Positions 1-8,212 of a stretch of 64,000 nt of DNA are shown here, one piece after another. Location of the stretch: the NCBI RefSeq assembly GCF_006335015.1, contig NZ_VDGT01000007.1:124001-188000 (forward strand), given 5' to 3'. A program made the translations under genes and the position numbers. This DNA is from Streptomyces sedi (GTDB lineage Bacteria; Actinomycetota; Actinomycetes; Streptomycetales; Streptomycetaceae). The number at the start of each line of letters is the position of its first letter. Positions within the stretch are counted from its first letter, which is position 1. The notes beneath the pieces were generated by a model. The model worked only from the letters and a program-made list of their open reading frames with translations, was not told where the DNA came from and searched no databases.

Positions 1-2
1 GG

Positions 3-1217
3 ATCAGCCGCTACGAGTACATGTCGGGCGAGAACCTGATGCCCTGGTTCCAGGGGGACGGCGCCCACCAGCTGTATCTGACCGGTCAGGACCAGTCGGC
101 GGCGTTCGGCGTTGACCACCTGACCACCGTCTCCCCCTACCGGTTGGCCGGCGTCGTCGCCCCCGTCGAGGAGCGGGCGACGGTGCCCGAGCTGTACGGC
201 GCCGCGTGGTACGACAACCCGGAGGCCGGCTTCACCGCCTCGTCCGAGGCGCAGAACACCTATGTCTACTTCCCGCGCTCCCTCAACTCCCACTCCGGCG
301 GCGCCACCCTGGACGGCTACGGCGCGGTCGGCCTGGTACTCGCCGACGACGTGGCCTGGCGGGACGCGGAGGCGGGTCTGCTGCCGGAGGACTTCGTGGC
401 CTACCGCAACGCGTCGGGGGTGCGTTCCTGGTTCCTCCTGGACGAGGAGGTGGTGATGCTGACCGCCGGGGTGCGGGACGCGGCGGGTCGCGCGGTGACC
501 ACGACGGTCGACAGCAGGATCGCCGCGCCGGACGCGGACGTCTCGCTGACCGGGCGGCTCGCCGACGGCCGGCCGTGGGAGGGGCCGGGTGGTGAACAGC
601 CCCTGTCCTGGCTGCGGTTCGCCGACCGGGACGCGGGCGGGGCGGTCGGCTACGCCTTTCTGGAGCCGACCGGGGCGCACGTCGGCTGGCAGACGGTGAC
701 CCGCGACCGGCGCGCGGTGCGCACCGGCAACCCGGACACCCCGGTGACCCGGCGCGTCTTCACGCTCGGCACCGAACTCCCGGCCGGGGCGGCCGAGTCG
801 GGGACGCTGGCGTGCGCGCTGGTGCCCGGCGCCACGGAGGAGGCACTGGCCCGTTACGCCGGGGGACCGGTGCGGGTCCTGGTCAACTCGGAACGCGTCC
901 AGGCCGTGGAGCACCGGGGGTTGGGGCTGCTGGGCGTCAACTCCTTCGCGCCGGGGCGCCACCGGGTCGGCCCGGTCGAGGTGGAGGGGGCGGCCTCGTT
1001 GCTGCTGCGGCACGCGCCGGACGGCACCGTCGCCCTGGCCGTCGCCGACCCGACGACCGAACGGGACCGCGTCACCGTGACGTTGCGCGGGCGCCGGCTG
1101 CAGCCGGTCGAGGCGGACGAGGGCGTGGGGGTGCGGCGGATCCCGGGCGGGACGCGGGTGACGGTCACGACCCGCCGCGCCTACGGCGCCTCCCGCACGG
1201 TGCGGTTCGCGCGGTAG
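3..1217 (+). CDS. Polysaccharide lyase family 8 (hyaluronate/xanthan lyase-like), C-terminal part
   Basis: The reading frame is open from the first bases of the window, so the 5' part of the gene lies outside; an internal ATG at 21 is not a credible start. The visible part begins with RYEYMSGEN and continues WFQGDGAHQLYL, the segment typical of the PL8 central beta-sandwich. Further on, GVRSWFLLDEEVVML and a TTVDSRIA stretch also match PL8 lyases. The remaining residues are beta-rich, like the PL8 C-terminal domains. Members cleave hyaluronan, chondroitin or xanthan by beta-elimination outside the cell. The alpha-toroid with catalytic Asn/His/Tyr is upstream and cannot be checked, so the exact substrate is open. 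A strong hairpin follows the stop. Confidence 0.8.
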   Translation: MSRYEYMSGENLMPWFQGDGAHQLYLTGQDQSAAFGVDHLTTVSPYRLAGVVAPVEERATVPELYGAAWYDNPEAGFTASSEAQNTYVYFPRSLNSHSGGATLDGYGAVGLVLADDVAWRDAEAGLLPEDFVAYRNASGVRSWFLLDEEVVMLTAGVRDAAGRAVTTTVDSRIAAPDADVSLTGRLADGRPWEGPGGEQPLSWLRFADRDAGGAVGYAFLEPTGAHVGWQTVTRDRRAVRTGNPDTPVTRRVFTLGTELPAGAAESGTLACALVPGATEEALARYAGGPVRVLVNSERVQAVEHRGLGLLGVNSFAPGRHRVGPVEVEGAASLLLRHAPDGTVALAVADPTTERDRVTVTLRGRRLQPVEADEGVGVRRIPGGTRVTVTTRRAYGASRTVRFAR

Positions 1218-1244
1218 GCGCGTCGCCGCGCCGTGCGGAGACGG

Positions 1245-1277
1245 CCGAGGGGGCCGGCGGTGGGCCGGCCCCCTCGG
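1245..1277. terminator. Perfect 14-bp stem hairpin between convergent genes
   Basis: The arm at 1245-1258 (CCGAGGGGGCCGGC) pairs perfectly with 1264-1277 around a 5-base loop. It lies between the lyase stop at 1217 and the 3' end of the leftward membrane-protein gene at 1307, so it probably serves as a bidirectional transcription terminator. There is no T-tract, which is common in Streptomyces. Confidence 0.75.
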
Positions 1278-1306
1278 GCGTGCGGTGCGGTGGCACCCGG
1301 TGCGCG

Positions 1307-2173
1307 TCAGCGGTAGGGCATCGGCTGCGGCGGAGGCATCGGGTACTTGGGGCCGGTGCCGCCGAGGAAGTACCCGGCGAAGAGGGCGGTGGCCGGGGCC
1401 AGCGCCATCAGCGGCCAGGTCATGCCGTGGGCGATGTCCGTCCACGCCTCCCAGACGTCCGAGAAGTCCTCGAAGAAGAGTGTGAAGGCGCTCTCGGCCC
1501 CGTCGGAGGCATCGGAGATCAGCACCGCCATGGCGAAGGTCTCCCCCAGCAGCATCGCCACCACGGCGCCACCGGCCGCCAGCCAGTAGAGGCCGATGTT
1601 CCCGCGGGCCATCAGGGCCGCCGGAAGGCCGATCGCCCCGCCGACCAGCGGTGCCAGCCAGGTGAGTTGGGCGATGTCGATCTCGGTGTCGCCGTTCTCC
1701 ATGGCCTCCTTCATCAGGTCCTCGAAGTCGACGACCATGCCGGTGAGGAAGCCGTAGAGGAGGAACATCCCGACCGCCACCGCGATTGTCAGACCGAGCG
1801 CGGCAGTCGTCCTGTTGGCGGAGCCCGGAGGCGGCGGGGGCGGGAACGGCGCCGGCGCGGGGCCCTGCGGGTAGCCGTAGCCGGGCTGGGGCCCCGGCGG
1901 CGGCTGCTGCGGGTAGCCGTAGCCCGGGCCTCCCTGGCCCGGCGGCCCGGCAGGGCCGGGCGGCGGGGCGGCGGGGCCGGGCGGCGGGGCGGCGGGGCCG
2001 GGCGGCGGGGCGGCCTGGGGAGCTCCCGCGGGGGCTCCCGGTGGCGGCTGCGGAGGCCCGCCCGGCGGCGGCGCGGTGGGCCGGAAGTCCGGCTGCGTGG
2101 CCGCGTGCGGATAGCCGTACCCGGGCCCGCTCGGCTGGCCGGGCGCGCCCGGCGGTGGCGGCGGCTGACTCAT
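1307..2173 (-). CDS. Proline-rich N-terminus, multi-pass membrane protein of unknown function
   Basis: This 288-residue protein has roughly 115 N-terminal residues dominated by Pro, Gly, Ala and Tyr, including repeated PPPGPAA and GYGYPQ units. About four hydrophobic segments follow, near residues 125-148, 172-190, 195-220 and 255-275, with an acidic loop after the first. The start ATG has a GAGGGGG Shine-Dalgarno four bases upstream. Such low-complexity Pro/Gly/Tyr leaders are common on actinobacterial membrane proteins and are probably cytoplasmic. The gene lies 58 bp downstream of another proline-leader envelope protein on the same strand, so the two likely form an operon. No catalytic motif is visible and I do not recognise a named family. 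Confidence 0.7.
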   Translation of the reverse strand: MSQPPPPPGAPGQPSGPGYGYPHAATQPDFRPTAPPPGGPPQPPPGAPAGAPQAAPPPGPAAPPPGPAAPPPGPAGPPGQGGPGYGYPQQPPPGPQPGYGYPQGPAPAPFPPPPPPGSANRTTAALGLTIAVAVGMFLLYGFLTGMVVDFEDLMKEAMENGDTEIDIAQLTWLAPLVGGAIGLPAALMARGNIGLYWLAAGGAVVAMLLGETFAMAVLISDASDGAESAFTLFFEDFSDVWEAWTDIAHGMTWPLMALAPATALFAGYFLGGTGPKYPMPPPQPMPYR

Positions 2174-2231
2174 GTTTCCCCCTCGTTCCTACCCGGCCGC
2201 CCGGCGCGCGCGCCGGGGAGCACGGCCCCCA

Positions 2232-3107
2232 TCAGTTCATCTCCAACGCGCACAGCAACGTCGAGTTCCCGTCCATCGACCAGTAGTAGTACTCCCGGTT
2301 GCCCGCGTCCGCGGCGCACTCGTCGCCCGTGTTGTTGCTGGTCGCGTAGACGGCCAGCACGTTGAACTTCCTGTCGTACGGCGAGGGCACGGAGCCGCTC
2401 TCGCAGTCGACCCAGCTCATCAGGTTGGCGTTGGTGCCGGAGCCGAGGAAGCACTGACCGATCTCGAACTGGCGGGTCAGGCAGAGCGCCACGGTCTCGG
2501 CGCCGGCGGTGTAGTAGATGTACGAACGTCCGGCGTCCGTCGGGCAGTCGCTCAGCGAACCGGTCGTGGCCGAGACCCAGACGCCCGCGTTGTCCGCCGA
2601 GCAGTCGACGACCTCGGGCGTGCTGCTGCTCCACTCGGTGTCGCTGGTCATCCAGGTGGCCAGGCAGTCGCCGGCGCTCACCGAGCGGTAGAGGTCCAGC
2701 GTCGGGTCGGACGGCTCCTCGGTGGGGGTCGAACCGCTGTCCCCGCCCCAGTCGTCGTCGCCGCCCAGGTCCCCGCTGTCGCCCCCGAGGTCGCCGCTGT
2801 CCCCGCCGAGGTCGCCGCTGTCGCCCCCGATGTCGGACTCCAGGTCGTCGAGGTCCTCCAGCCCCTCCAGCTCCGGCATGTCCTCCGGGTTCAAGCCCTC
2901 CACGTCCCCCATGCCGGGCGCGGGGCCCATCGCGCCGTTGTCCCTGGCGTCGGCCCCGGTGGCGGCGGCCAGCCCGAAGGCGAGCCCCGTCACCAGCACG
3001 ACGACCAGCGCGAGAATGCCCAGGCGCCGCCCCTGATCGGCCTTCTGCGGCCCGCCCCCCGGACCCGGCGCACCCGCCGGACCGGGCCAGCCCTGTATGT
3101 GGCTCAT
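2232..3107 (-). CDS. Membrane-anchored protein with two LppU-like cysteine-containing extracellular repeats
   Basis: The chosen start, MSHIQGW, is preceded by GGGGAG at good spacing; a longer frame runs up to 3137 but lacks such a site. A short Pro/Gly leader is followed by one transmembrane helix (around residues 30-53). Next comes an acidic linker with GGDSGDL repeats, then two tandem units (GDCL...VDCS and GQCF...VDCES) with conserved Cys pairs, resembling the LppU/SCO3897-type secreted domain. The topology implies an extracytoplasmic, disulphide-stabilised domain, function unknown. It is the first gene of a probable two-gene leftward operon. The family assignment rests on motif resemblance only. 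Confidence 0.65.
   Translation of the reverse strand: MSHIQGWPGPAGAPGPGGGPQKADQGRRLGILALVVVLVTGLAFGLAAATGADARDNGAMGPAPGMGDVEGLNPEDMPELEGLEDLDDLESDIGGDSGDLGGDSGDLGGDSGDLGGDDDWGGDSGSTPTEEPSDPTLDLYRSVSAGDCLATWMTSDTEWSSSTPEVVDCSADNAGVWVSATTGSLSDCPTDAGRSYIYYTAGAETVALCLTRQFEIGQCFLGSGTNANLMSWVDCESGSVPSPYDRKFNVLAVYATSNNTGDECAADAGNREYYYWSMDGNSTLLCALEMN
2744..2828 (-). repeat. 21-bp coding repeat (GGDSGDL units) in the acidic linker
   Basis: About three tandem 21-bp units encode GGDSGDL, with a degenerate GGDDDWGGDSG extension, inside the linker of the LppU-like protein. The DNA units differ mostly at third codon positions, so the peptide repeat is conserved while the DNA diverges. It may set the distance of the extracellular domain from the membrane. 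Confidence 0.7.
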
Positions 3108-3409
3108 CGCACTCCCCCGTGTCCCCGTGTCGTGCACTTGTTCACCAGCGGCAGGTTAGCAACTCGCGCGCGTTCGCACACACTCGCGGGCCATTCTGTT
3201 GCGAATCGGGAACACGCCCTCGGGCGCCCACGCGGAATAACACGCCAACTCCCCTGTGCGCAAAGCGAGAAGGCCCCGTGAGGACCCGCGCGGCTAGTAC
3301 ACCCGTGCCGCCCGTCGCCCGTGCGGACCTATTTCCCCCGCCGTGGCGCGAGAGGCGCCCGGGATCCGAAATAATCTCCTCAGTCCAACCAATTCCCGGG
3401 AGTTGATCC
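3108..3409. other. Divergent intergenic region, 302 bp
   Basis: This region separates the leftward LppU-like operon from the rightward small secreted-protein gene and must hold both promoters. It is noticeably richer in A/T than its flanks. I see no reading frame with Streptomyces codon bias and no strong palindrome. A TAGTAC at 3295-3300 is a weak -10 candidate. Confidence 0.4.
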
Positions 3410-3721
3410 ATGCGCCCCTCAGTTCGCACCACCTTCGGCACCGTCGCCGGCGCCTTCTTTCTGGCCGCCACCGCCTTTTCGATTCCGGCCCACGCGGCCG
3501 AGGGCGAGGTCTCGGTCTTCAGCACCGAATTCGGCCCGCTGACGACCTACGACAACCCGGTCGGCTGCCACAAGCTCCCGCTCGACGCGCATGTGCTGTC
3601 CAACCAGACCGAGCGGCCGGTGACCATCTACGCCGACCCGTTCTGCGTCACCCCCGGCCTGACCGTGCAGCCCGGCTACGGCTCGCACGTCGCGCCGGGC
3701 AGCGGCTCGTTCCGCGCCTGA
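3410..3721 (+). CDS. Small secreted protein with signal peptide, function unknown
   Basis: This is a 103-residue protein. The start ATG is preceded by GGGAG. Residues 1-29 form a classical Sec signal peptide: Arg near the N-terminus, a hydrophobic core, and cleavage probably after PAHA. The mature part of about 74 residues is beta-prone and holds two cysteines (in GCHK and FCVT) that could form a single disulphide. It has no enzyme motif. Small secreted two-cysteine proteins of this kind are frequent in Streptomyces and mostly uncharacterised. The gene stands alone, with divergent and downstream neighbours unrelated in theme. Confidence 0.65.
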   Translation: MRPSVRTTFGTVAGAFFLAATAFSIPAHAAEGEVSVFSTEFGPLTTYDNPVGCHKLPLDAHVLSNQTERPVTIYADPFCVTPGLTVQPGYGSHVAPGSGSFRA

Positions 3722-3815
3722 CCCGGGCGCCCGCCGGGTGGCCGCCGCGTGCGCACGCGCCCCGAGACGGGCCATCGACACGTGACGACGACGAGACGTG
3801 GGAGAGGGAGAACCG

Positions 3816-5078
3816 GTGAGCGACACGGTCCTGGCGGTGGTCGGCCTGGGGTACGTGGGGCTGCCGCTGGCGGCGCGGGCCTGCGAGGCGGGCCTGGCCG
3901 TGGTGGGCTTCGACGTGGAGCCCTCGGTGGTGGAGGGGCTCAACGCGGGCCGCTCACACGTGGGCGACATCCCCGACGCGACCGTGGCCGCCATGCGGGC
4001 GAGCGGGTTCGTCGCCCGTGACGATCCCGCGGTGCTGGCCGGCCGGGACACGGTGGTGATCTGCGTGCCGACGGGACTGGACGCGGCGGGCCGCCCCGAC
4101 CTCTCGGCGCTGCGGGCGGCCGGCCACACGGTCGGCCGCCACCTCGGGCCCGGCACACTCGTGGTGCTGGAATCGACCAGCCATCCGGGCACCACCGACA
4201 CGTTGTTGCGTGAAATCCTGGAAAAGGAAAGCGGCCTGCGTGCCGGCGAGGATTTCCATCTCGCCTACTCCCCCGAACGCATCGACCCGGGAAACCCGCA
4301 CTTCGGGCTGAGAAACACCCCGAAAATCGTGAGCGGATACACCCCGCTCTGCCTGAAACACGCCACCGCGTTCTATCACCGACTCGTCGATCGTCTGGTC
4401 CTTTCCGCCGGCACACGCGAGGCCGAAATGGCGAAGCTTCTTGAGAACACCCACCGCTATGTGAACATCGCGTTGGTGAACGAGGTGGCACGCTACTGTG
4501 AACGGGTCGGTATCGACGTGTGGGACGTGTTGCACTGCGCCGGCACCAAACCCTTCGGCTACACCGCCTTCCAGCCGGGGCCGGGCGTCGGCGGGCACTG
4601 CGTGCCGGTCGATCCCCGCTACCTGGACACCCACGCGGCCGAACAGGGCTTCACCTTCGAACTGCTGACAGCGGCCCGCCGGGTCATATCCGCGATGCCG
4701 ACGCGGGTGGTGGAACGCGCGACCGTCGTACTGCGCCGCGAGGGCCGGGAGTTGGCCGGCAGCCGGGTGCTGCTGCTGGGCGTCTCCTACAAGCCCGACG
4801 TGGCCGACGTCCGGGAGTCCCCCGCCTTCCCCATCGCCTCGCTGCTGCGCTCGGCCGGCGCCGAGGTGGCCTACCACGACCCGCTGGTCACGGAGTTCGC
4901 CACCGACGGCCTACCGGTGCGACGCGAGACCGAGCTGCCGGCGGCGCTCGGCCGGGCCGACCTCGCGATCCTGCTCCAGGACCACTCCTGCTACCCGGCG
5001 CGCCAACTCGCCCAGGCGCCCTGCGCGTTGCTCGACACCCGCGGCAAGACCGCCGGGGCGCGCGTGACGCTGCTGTAG
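3816..5078 (+). CDS. Nucleotide-sugar dehydrogenase (UDP-glucose/UDP-N-acetyl-hexosamine 6-dehydrogenase family)
   Basis: This cytoplasmic enzyme oxidises C6 of an NDP-sugar to the uronate in two NAD-dependent steps. The N-terminal Rossmann motif is VVGLGYVGLP. The central-domain motif GPGVGGHCVPVDP carries the catalytic Cys262. The C-terminal UDP-binding domain includes SYKPDVADVRESP. At 420 residues it is of family length. I chose the GTG at 3816 because GGAGAGGGAG lies just upstream; a GTG at 3798 is the alternative. The central part (about 4200-4500) has more A/T at third positions than the ends. It resembles WecC/WbpA-type N-acetylhexosaminuronate dehydrogenases somewhat more than Ugd. 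It stands alone, but could supply an activated sugar to the locus 3 kb downstream; that link is inference. Confidence 0.88.
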   Translation: MSDTVLAVVGLGYVGLPLAARACEAGLAVVGFDVEPSVVEGLNAGRSHVGDIPDATVAAMRASGFVARDDPAVLAGRDTVVICVPTGLDAAGRPDLSALRAAGHTVGRHLGPGTLVVLESTSHPGTTDTLLREILEKESGLRAGEDFHLAYSPERIDPGNPHFGLRNTPKIVSGYTPLCLKHATAFYHRLVDRLVLSAGTREAEMAKLLENTHRYVNIALVNEVARYCERVGIDVWDVLHCAGTKPFGYTAFQPGPGVGGHCVPVDPRYLDTHAAEQGFTFELLTAARRVISAMPTRVVERATVVLRREGRELAGSRVLLLGVSYKPDVADVRESPAFPIASLLRSAGAEVAYHDPLVTEFATDGLPVRRETELPAALGRADLAILLQDHSCYPARQLAQAPCALLDTRGKTAGARVTLL

Positions 5079-5246
5079 CGCCGCCCCCTCCCCCGCGCCG
5101 CACGGAGACCGCTCCGTCCGGCCACTCCAAGCTGGCACCGGCACGCCCCTCGGGCCGCGCCCGGTCGCCGGGCGGCACGGGCACGCCCCGCGCCGCTCCG
5201 CTCGCGAGAGCACCATCCAACCCGCAACCATCAAGGAGATCGAGCC

Positions 5247-5774
5247 ATGCCCAACCCCGTGATCGACGCCCGACTGAGCAAGCGCTTCGACAAGTGGGAC
5301 TTCGACCGCAACGGCGTGCTGGAGCGGGAGGACTTCCACCAGGAGGCCTCGCGGATCGCCCGGTCCTTCGGGAAGCCCGCGGACTCGGCCGAGGCGGACG
5401 CGCTCCGGGACGCCTTCTTCGGGCTCTTCGACTACCTCTCGACGCAGAGCGGCGACAAGCCGACGATCTCCCGCGACGAGTTCCTGCGGTCCGCCGGTGA
5501 CCTGGTGTACACCCAGGGCGAGGCGGCCTTCAACAGGGCGCTCGGCCCGGTGGTCTCCGGCCTCGTCGGCCTGGCCGACCAGAACGCGGACGGCCTGATC
5601 AACGGCGACGAGTTCGCCTCCTGGCTGACCGCCCTCGGCCTGGACGCGTCCTCCGCCAAGGAGGCCTTCCAGCAGGTCGACACCGACGGCAACGGTCAGC
5701 TGACCGAGGAGGAGCTGCTGGCGGCCGTCCGCCAGTACCACTTCGGCCAGCTGGACGTCGAGCTGCTCGGCTGA
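5247..5774 (+). CDS. EF-hand calcium-binding protein (calerythrin-like)
   Basis: This 175-residue acidic cytoplasmic protein has four EF-hand positions. Loops with good Ca2+ ligand patterns lie at residues 18-29 (DFDRNG), 111-122 (DQNADG, ending in Glu) and 145-156 (DTDGNG, ending in Glu). The second site, around residues 62-79, is degenerate. This three-functional-plus-one arrangement and the length match calerythrin of Saccharopolyspora and the CabB/CabC-type proteins of Streptomyces. These act as Ca2+ buffers or sensors and have been linked to aerial mycelium development. The start has an AAGGAG site. It is transcribed alone and ends in a strong hairpin. Confidence 0.88.
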   Translation: MPNPVIDARLSKRFDKWDFDRNGVLEREDFHQEASRIARSFGKPADSAEADALRDAFFGLFDYLSTQSGDKPTISRDEFLRSAGDLVYTQGEAAFNRALGPVVSGLVGLADQNADGLINGDEFASWLTALGLDASSAKEAFQQVDTDGNGQLTEEELLAAVRQYHFGQLDVELLG

Positions 5775-5794
5775 GCGAGCCGCCCTCGCACGGC

Positions 5795-5827
5795 GGCCGG
5801 GCCGGCGGTCACCCCGCCGGCCCGGCC
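5795..5827. terminator. Perfect 14-bp stem hairpin, bidirectional
   Basis: GGCCGGGCCGGCGG (5795-5808) pairs perfectly with 5814-5827 across a 5-base loop. It overlaps the stop and last codons of the leftward TetR gene and follows the rightward EF-hand gene, so it can terminate both. Confidence 0.78.
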
Positions 5828-6462
5828 GTCCCCGTCTGCGCGGAACGGGTCACGGCGGAAGCGGAACGGGTCACGGGGGAACGGGTCACGTCGGCCAGCA
5901 GCCGGACCCTGTCGACCAGCAGGCTCCTGGCCTCGTCACGTTCGAGCTGCCCCAGCAGCACCTGCACGGTCAGCCCGTCGGCCAACGCCAGCAGCGCCCG
6001 CGCCTCGGCCGCGGCGTTCACGCGCGCCCCCGACTCCTCCGTGACGTCGGCGACCAGCCGGGTCAGCAGCGACGCGACCTCCGGATGCCCGCCCCGCAGC
6101 GTGAGCGCCAGCGGCGGCGTGACCGCGGCGCGCGCCACGAACGCCAACCACACCTGGGCCTCGGCCCGTTGCTCCTCGCCCAACAGCGCCACGTCGAGCA
6201 GCACCCGTTCCAGCGCGCCGGGGCCCGGCTCCGCGGCGGCGGCGCGCGCCCGTTCCACGAAGCGTGCGCTCACCCGGGCGAGGGCGACCGCCAGCATCTC
6301 GTCCTTGTCGCGGAAGCCGCGCTGCACCGCGCCCATCGAGAGACCCGCCTCGCGCGCCACGTCACGCAGGGTGACCCCCTCGATGCCGTGCCGGTCGGCG
6401 AGCCGGTGCACGGCGTCGATGACCCGCTCCCTGCGCTCCACGTAGTCCACCTGCTTCGGCAT
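5809..6462 (-). CDS. TetR-family transcriptional regulator
   Basis: This 217-residue protein has an N-terminal helix-turn-helix (about residues 20-50, GVTLRDVAREAGLSMGAVQRGF) and a variable helical ligand domain typical of TetR/AcrR proteins. The start MPKQVDY has GGGAGG upstream; a longer open frame runs through to 8169 on this strand but is a GC shadow of the amidase gene. It is divergent from the amidase, and two similar palindromes lie in the 114-bp gap. It is therefore probably an autoregulator and repressor of the amidase. The last 25 residues contain a repetitive TRS-rich tail that overlaps a terminator hairpin. Confidence 0.85.
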   Translation of the reverse strand: MPKQVDYVERRERVIDAVHRLADRHGIEGVTLRDVAREAGLSMGAVQRGFRDKDEMLAVALARVSARFVERARAAAAEPGPGALERVLLDVALLGEEQRAEAQVWLAFVARAAVTPPLALTLRGGHPEVASLLTRLVADVTEESGARVNAAAEARALLALADGLTVQVLLGQLERDEARSLLVDRVRLLADVTRSPVTRSASAVTRSAQTGTAGPAG

Positions 6463-6511
6463 CCGCGCCCTCCCTGGTCCCGGGTTCTCGCCACCACCCC
6501 GGGAGTTTATT

Positions 6512-6527
6512 CGATGCACTCGCATCG
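6512..6527. promoter_or_regulatory. Operator candidate 1 for the TetR/amidase pair
   Basis: CGATGC-ACTC-GCATCG is a perfect 6-bp inverted repeat with a 4-base spacer, centred in the divergent gap. Its centre lies 32 bp (about three helical turns) from that of the second site, so both would face the same side of the helix. Confidence 0.6.
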
Positions 6528-6542
6528 CTTCTCGGGTACGCT

Positions 6543-6560
6543 CCGATACAACCGCATCGG
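6543..6560. promoter_or_regulatory. Operator candidate 2 for the TetR/amidase pair
   Basis: CCGATAC-AACC-GCATCGG is an imperfect 7-bp inverted repeat sharing the CGAT...ATCG core with the first site. It lies 17 bp before the amidase start, so bound repressor would block initiation of that gene. Confidence 0.55.
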
Positions 6561-6576
6561 AACGAGGAATGCACCC

Positions 6577-7992
6577 ATGGACAACACTCTCTGGCAGCGC
6601 ACTGCCGACGAGCTGGGGGCCGCCGTCGGCAGGGGCGAGCTGAGCGCCGTCGAGGTCGTCGAGAGTCATCTGGCCCGCATCGCCGAGGTCAACCCTCAGG
6701 TCAACGCCGTGACACAGTCGATGGCCGAGACCGCGCGCACCGAGGCCGCCGCCCTGGACGCCCGCCGCGACGCCGGCGAGCGCCTCGGCCCGCTCGCCGG
6801 GGTCCCGTTCACCGTGAAGGAGAACATCAACGTCGCCGGCGTGCCCACCACCCACGGCATCGCGCGGTTCCGCGAGTTCACGGCGCGGCGCGACGCGCCG
6901 CCGGTGGCGCGGCTGCGGGCGGCGGGCGCGATCCCCGTGGGGCACAGCAACATGCCGGACCTGGCGCTCGGCGGGCTGCACTCGCGCAGCGAGCTGTTCG
7001 GCGACACCCGCAACCCCTGGAACGCCGGCGTCACCCCCGGCGGCAGCAGCGGCGGCGACGGGGCGGCGGTCGCCAGCGGGATGGCGCCGCTGGGGCTCGG
7101 CAACGACTCGGGCGGCTCCGTGCGGCTGCCCGCCGCCTTCTGCGGCGTGACCGGGCTCAAGCCGAGCGCCGGCCGCTTCCCCTCCGACCACCGCATGGGG
7201 CCGGACGACCCCTCGCTGGCCTCCCAACTGATCCCCGTCGACGGTCCGTTGGCCCGAACGGTGGGCGATCTGCGGTTGGCGTACGAGACGTTGGCCGGCG
7301 CCGACCCGGTCGACCCGCGTGCCGTCGCGATGCCCCTGAACGGTCTGGCGCCGCGGGCGCCGTGGCGGGTCGCCGTGGTGCGCGACCCGGGCGGGCAGGG
7401 GACGCACCCGGCCGTGCGGACGGCGGTGGCAGCGGCTGCCGACGCGCTCTCGGACGCCGGGTACGAGGTCGAGGAGATCGAGGACGTCCCGCGGCTGGCC
7501 GAGACGCTGGAGGTGTACGGGCGGCTCATCATGACCGAGTTCTCCCTGGCCTGGCCGCACATCGGCCCGGTGATCCCGGAGAACAGCCGCGCCTACATCG
7601 AGATGTCGATGGAACGGGCCAAGCCGGCCGATCTGGCCGAGTATCTGCGGCTGACCGGCGTGTGGTTGGGGCTCCGCCGCTCCTGGGCCGAGCTGATGAC
7701 CCGTCACGAGCTGGTGCTGGGACCGGTCTTCACCGAGCCGCCGGTCGAGCCCGGGCTTGAGTCCTCGGGACCCGAGGGGTTCGAACGGGTCACGGGCGCG
7801 ATGCGGCTGTGCTCGGCGACCTCGCTGGTCGGCCTGCCGGCCGTCTCGGTGCCCGGCGCGGTGGTGGACGGTCTGCCGCAGGGCGTGCAGCTGATCGGCC
7901 CGATGTTCCGCGAGGACCTGTGCCTGACGGCCGCGGAGGCGGTCGAACGCCGCACCGGCGTGCTGACCCCGATCAGCCCTGCCGGGGGCTGA
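6577..7992 (+). CDS. Amidase signature family hydrolase
   Basis: This 471-residue cytoplasmic enzyme hydrolyses an amide or aryl/acyl amide by the Ser-cisSer-Lys mechanism. The triad is visible: Lys81 in FTVKEN, Ser157 in TPGGSSGG and the nucleophile Ser181 in GNDSGGSVR. Length and the C-terminal GLPxxVQLIGP motif are normal for the family. The ATG at 6577 is chosen because GAGGAA precedes it and the upstream extension lies in the operator region. Divergent transcription from a TetR gene suggests induction by a substrate or xenobiotic. The substrate cannot be told from sequence; GatA is unlikely because no GatB/GatC is adjacent. Confidence 0.87.
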   Translation: MDNTLWQRTADELGAAVGRGELSAVEVVESHLARIAEVNPQVNAVTQSMAETARTEAAALDARRDAGERLGPLAGVPFTVKENINVAGVPTTHGIARFREFTARRDAPPVARLRAAGAIPVGHSNMPDLALGGLHSRSELFGDTRNPWNAGVTPGGSSGGDGAAVASGMAPLGLGNDSGGSVRLPAAFCGVTGLKPSAGRFPSDHRMGPDDPSLASQLIPVDGPLARTVGDLRLAYETLAGADPVDPRAVAMPLNGLAPRAPWRVAVVRDPGGQGTHPAVRTAVAAAADALSDAGYEVEEIEDVPRLAETLEVYGRLIMTEFSLAWPHIGPVIPENSRAYIEMSMERAKPADLAEYLRLTGVWLGLRRSWAELMTRHELVLGPVFTEPPVEPGLESSGPEGFERVTGAMRLCSATSLVGLPAVSVPGAVVDGLPQGVQLIGPMFREDLCLTAAEAVERRTGVLTPISPAGG

Positions 7993-8078
7993 GCCCAACC
8001 GTCGTGGCGGGTGCGGGAGCGACTGCCGTCGTGGCGGGTACTGGTGGGTCGTCGGGTGCGGGCCCGTGGACGGTTGCT

Positions 8079-8140
8079 CGCGCAGTTCCCCGCGCCCCTT
8101 CACGCCCCGTGGGCGGCTCGGGGGCGCGGGGAACTGCGCG
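8079..8140. terminator. 20-bp perfect inverted repeat of the Streptomyces extragenic palindrome type
   Basis: CGCGCAGTTCCCCGCGCCCC (8079-8098) pairs perfectly with 8121-8140 around a 22-base loop. It lies between the convergent amidase and the leftward biosynthetic genes. The same core sequence occurs twice more near 42.55 kb. It is likely a terminator as well as a dispersed repeat. Confidence 0.7.
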
Positions 8141-8212
8141 CGTGCTGGGTGCCGAGCCGCACACGACAACGAAACCGGACCGGGCAGACCGGTGGTCGCC
8201 CCCCGGTACCCC

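Noticed and set aside
3816..5774. Assignment of the nucleotide-sugar dehydrogenase and EF-hand genes to the biosynthetic locus
   Set aside because: They are separated from it by the TetR/amidase pair and by terminators; functional linkage would be guesswork.
5809..8169. 786-residue leftward reading frame
   Set aside because: Only its first 217 codons from 6462 encode a protein (the TetR regulator). The rest is an Arg/His/Pro-rich shadow of the rightward amidase gene.
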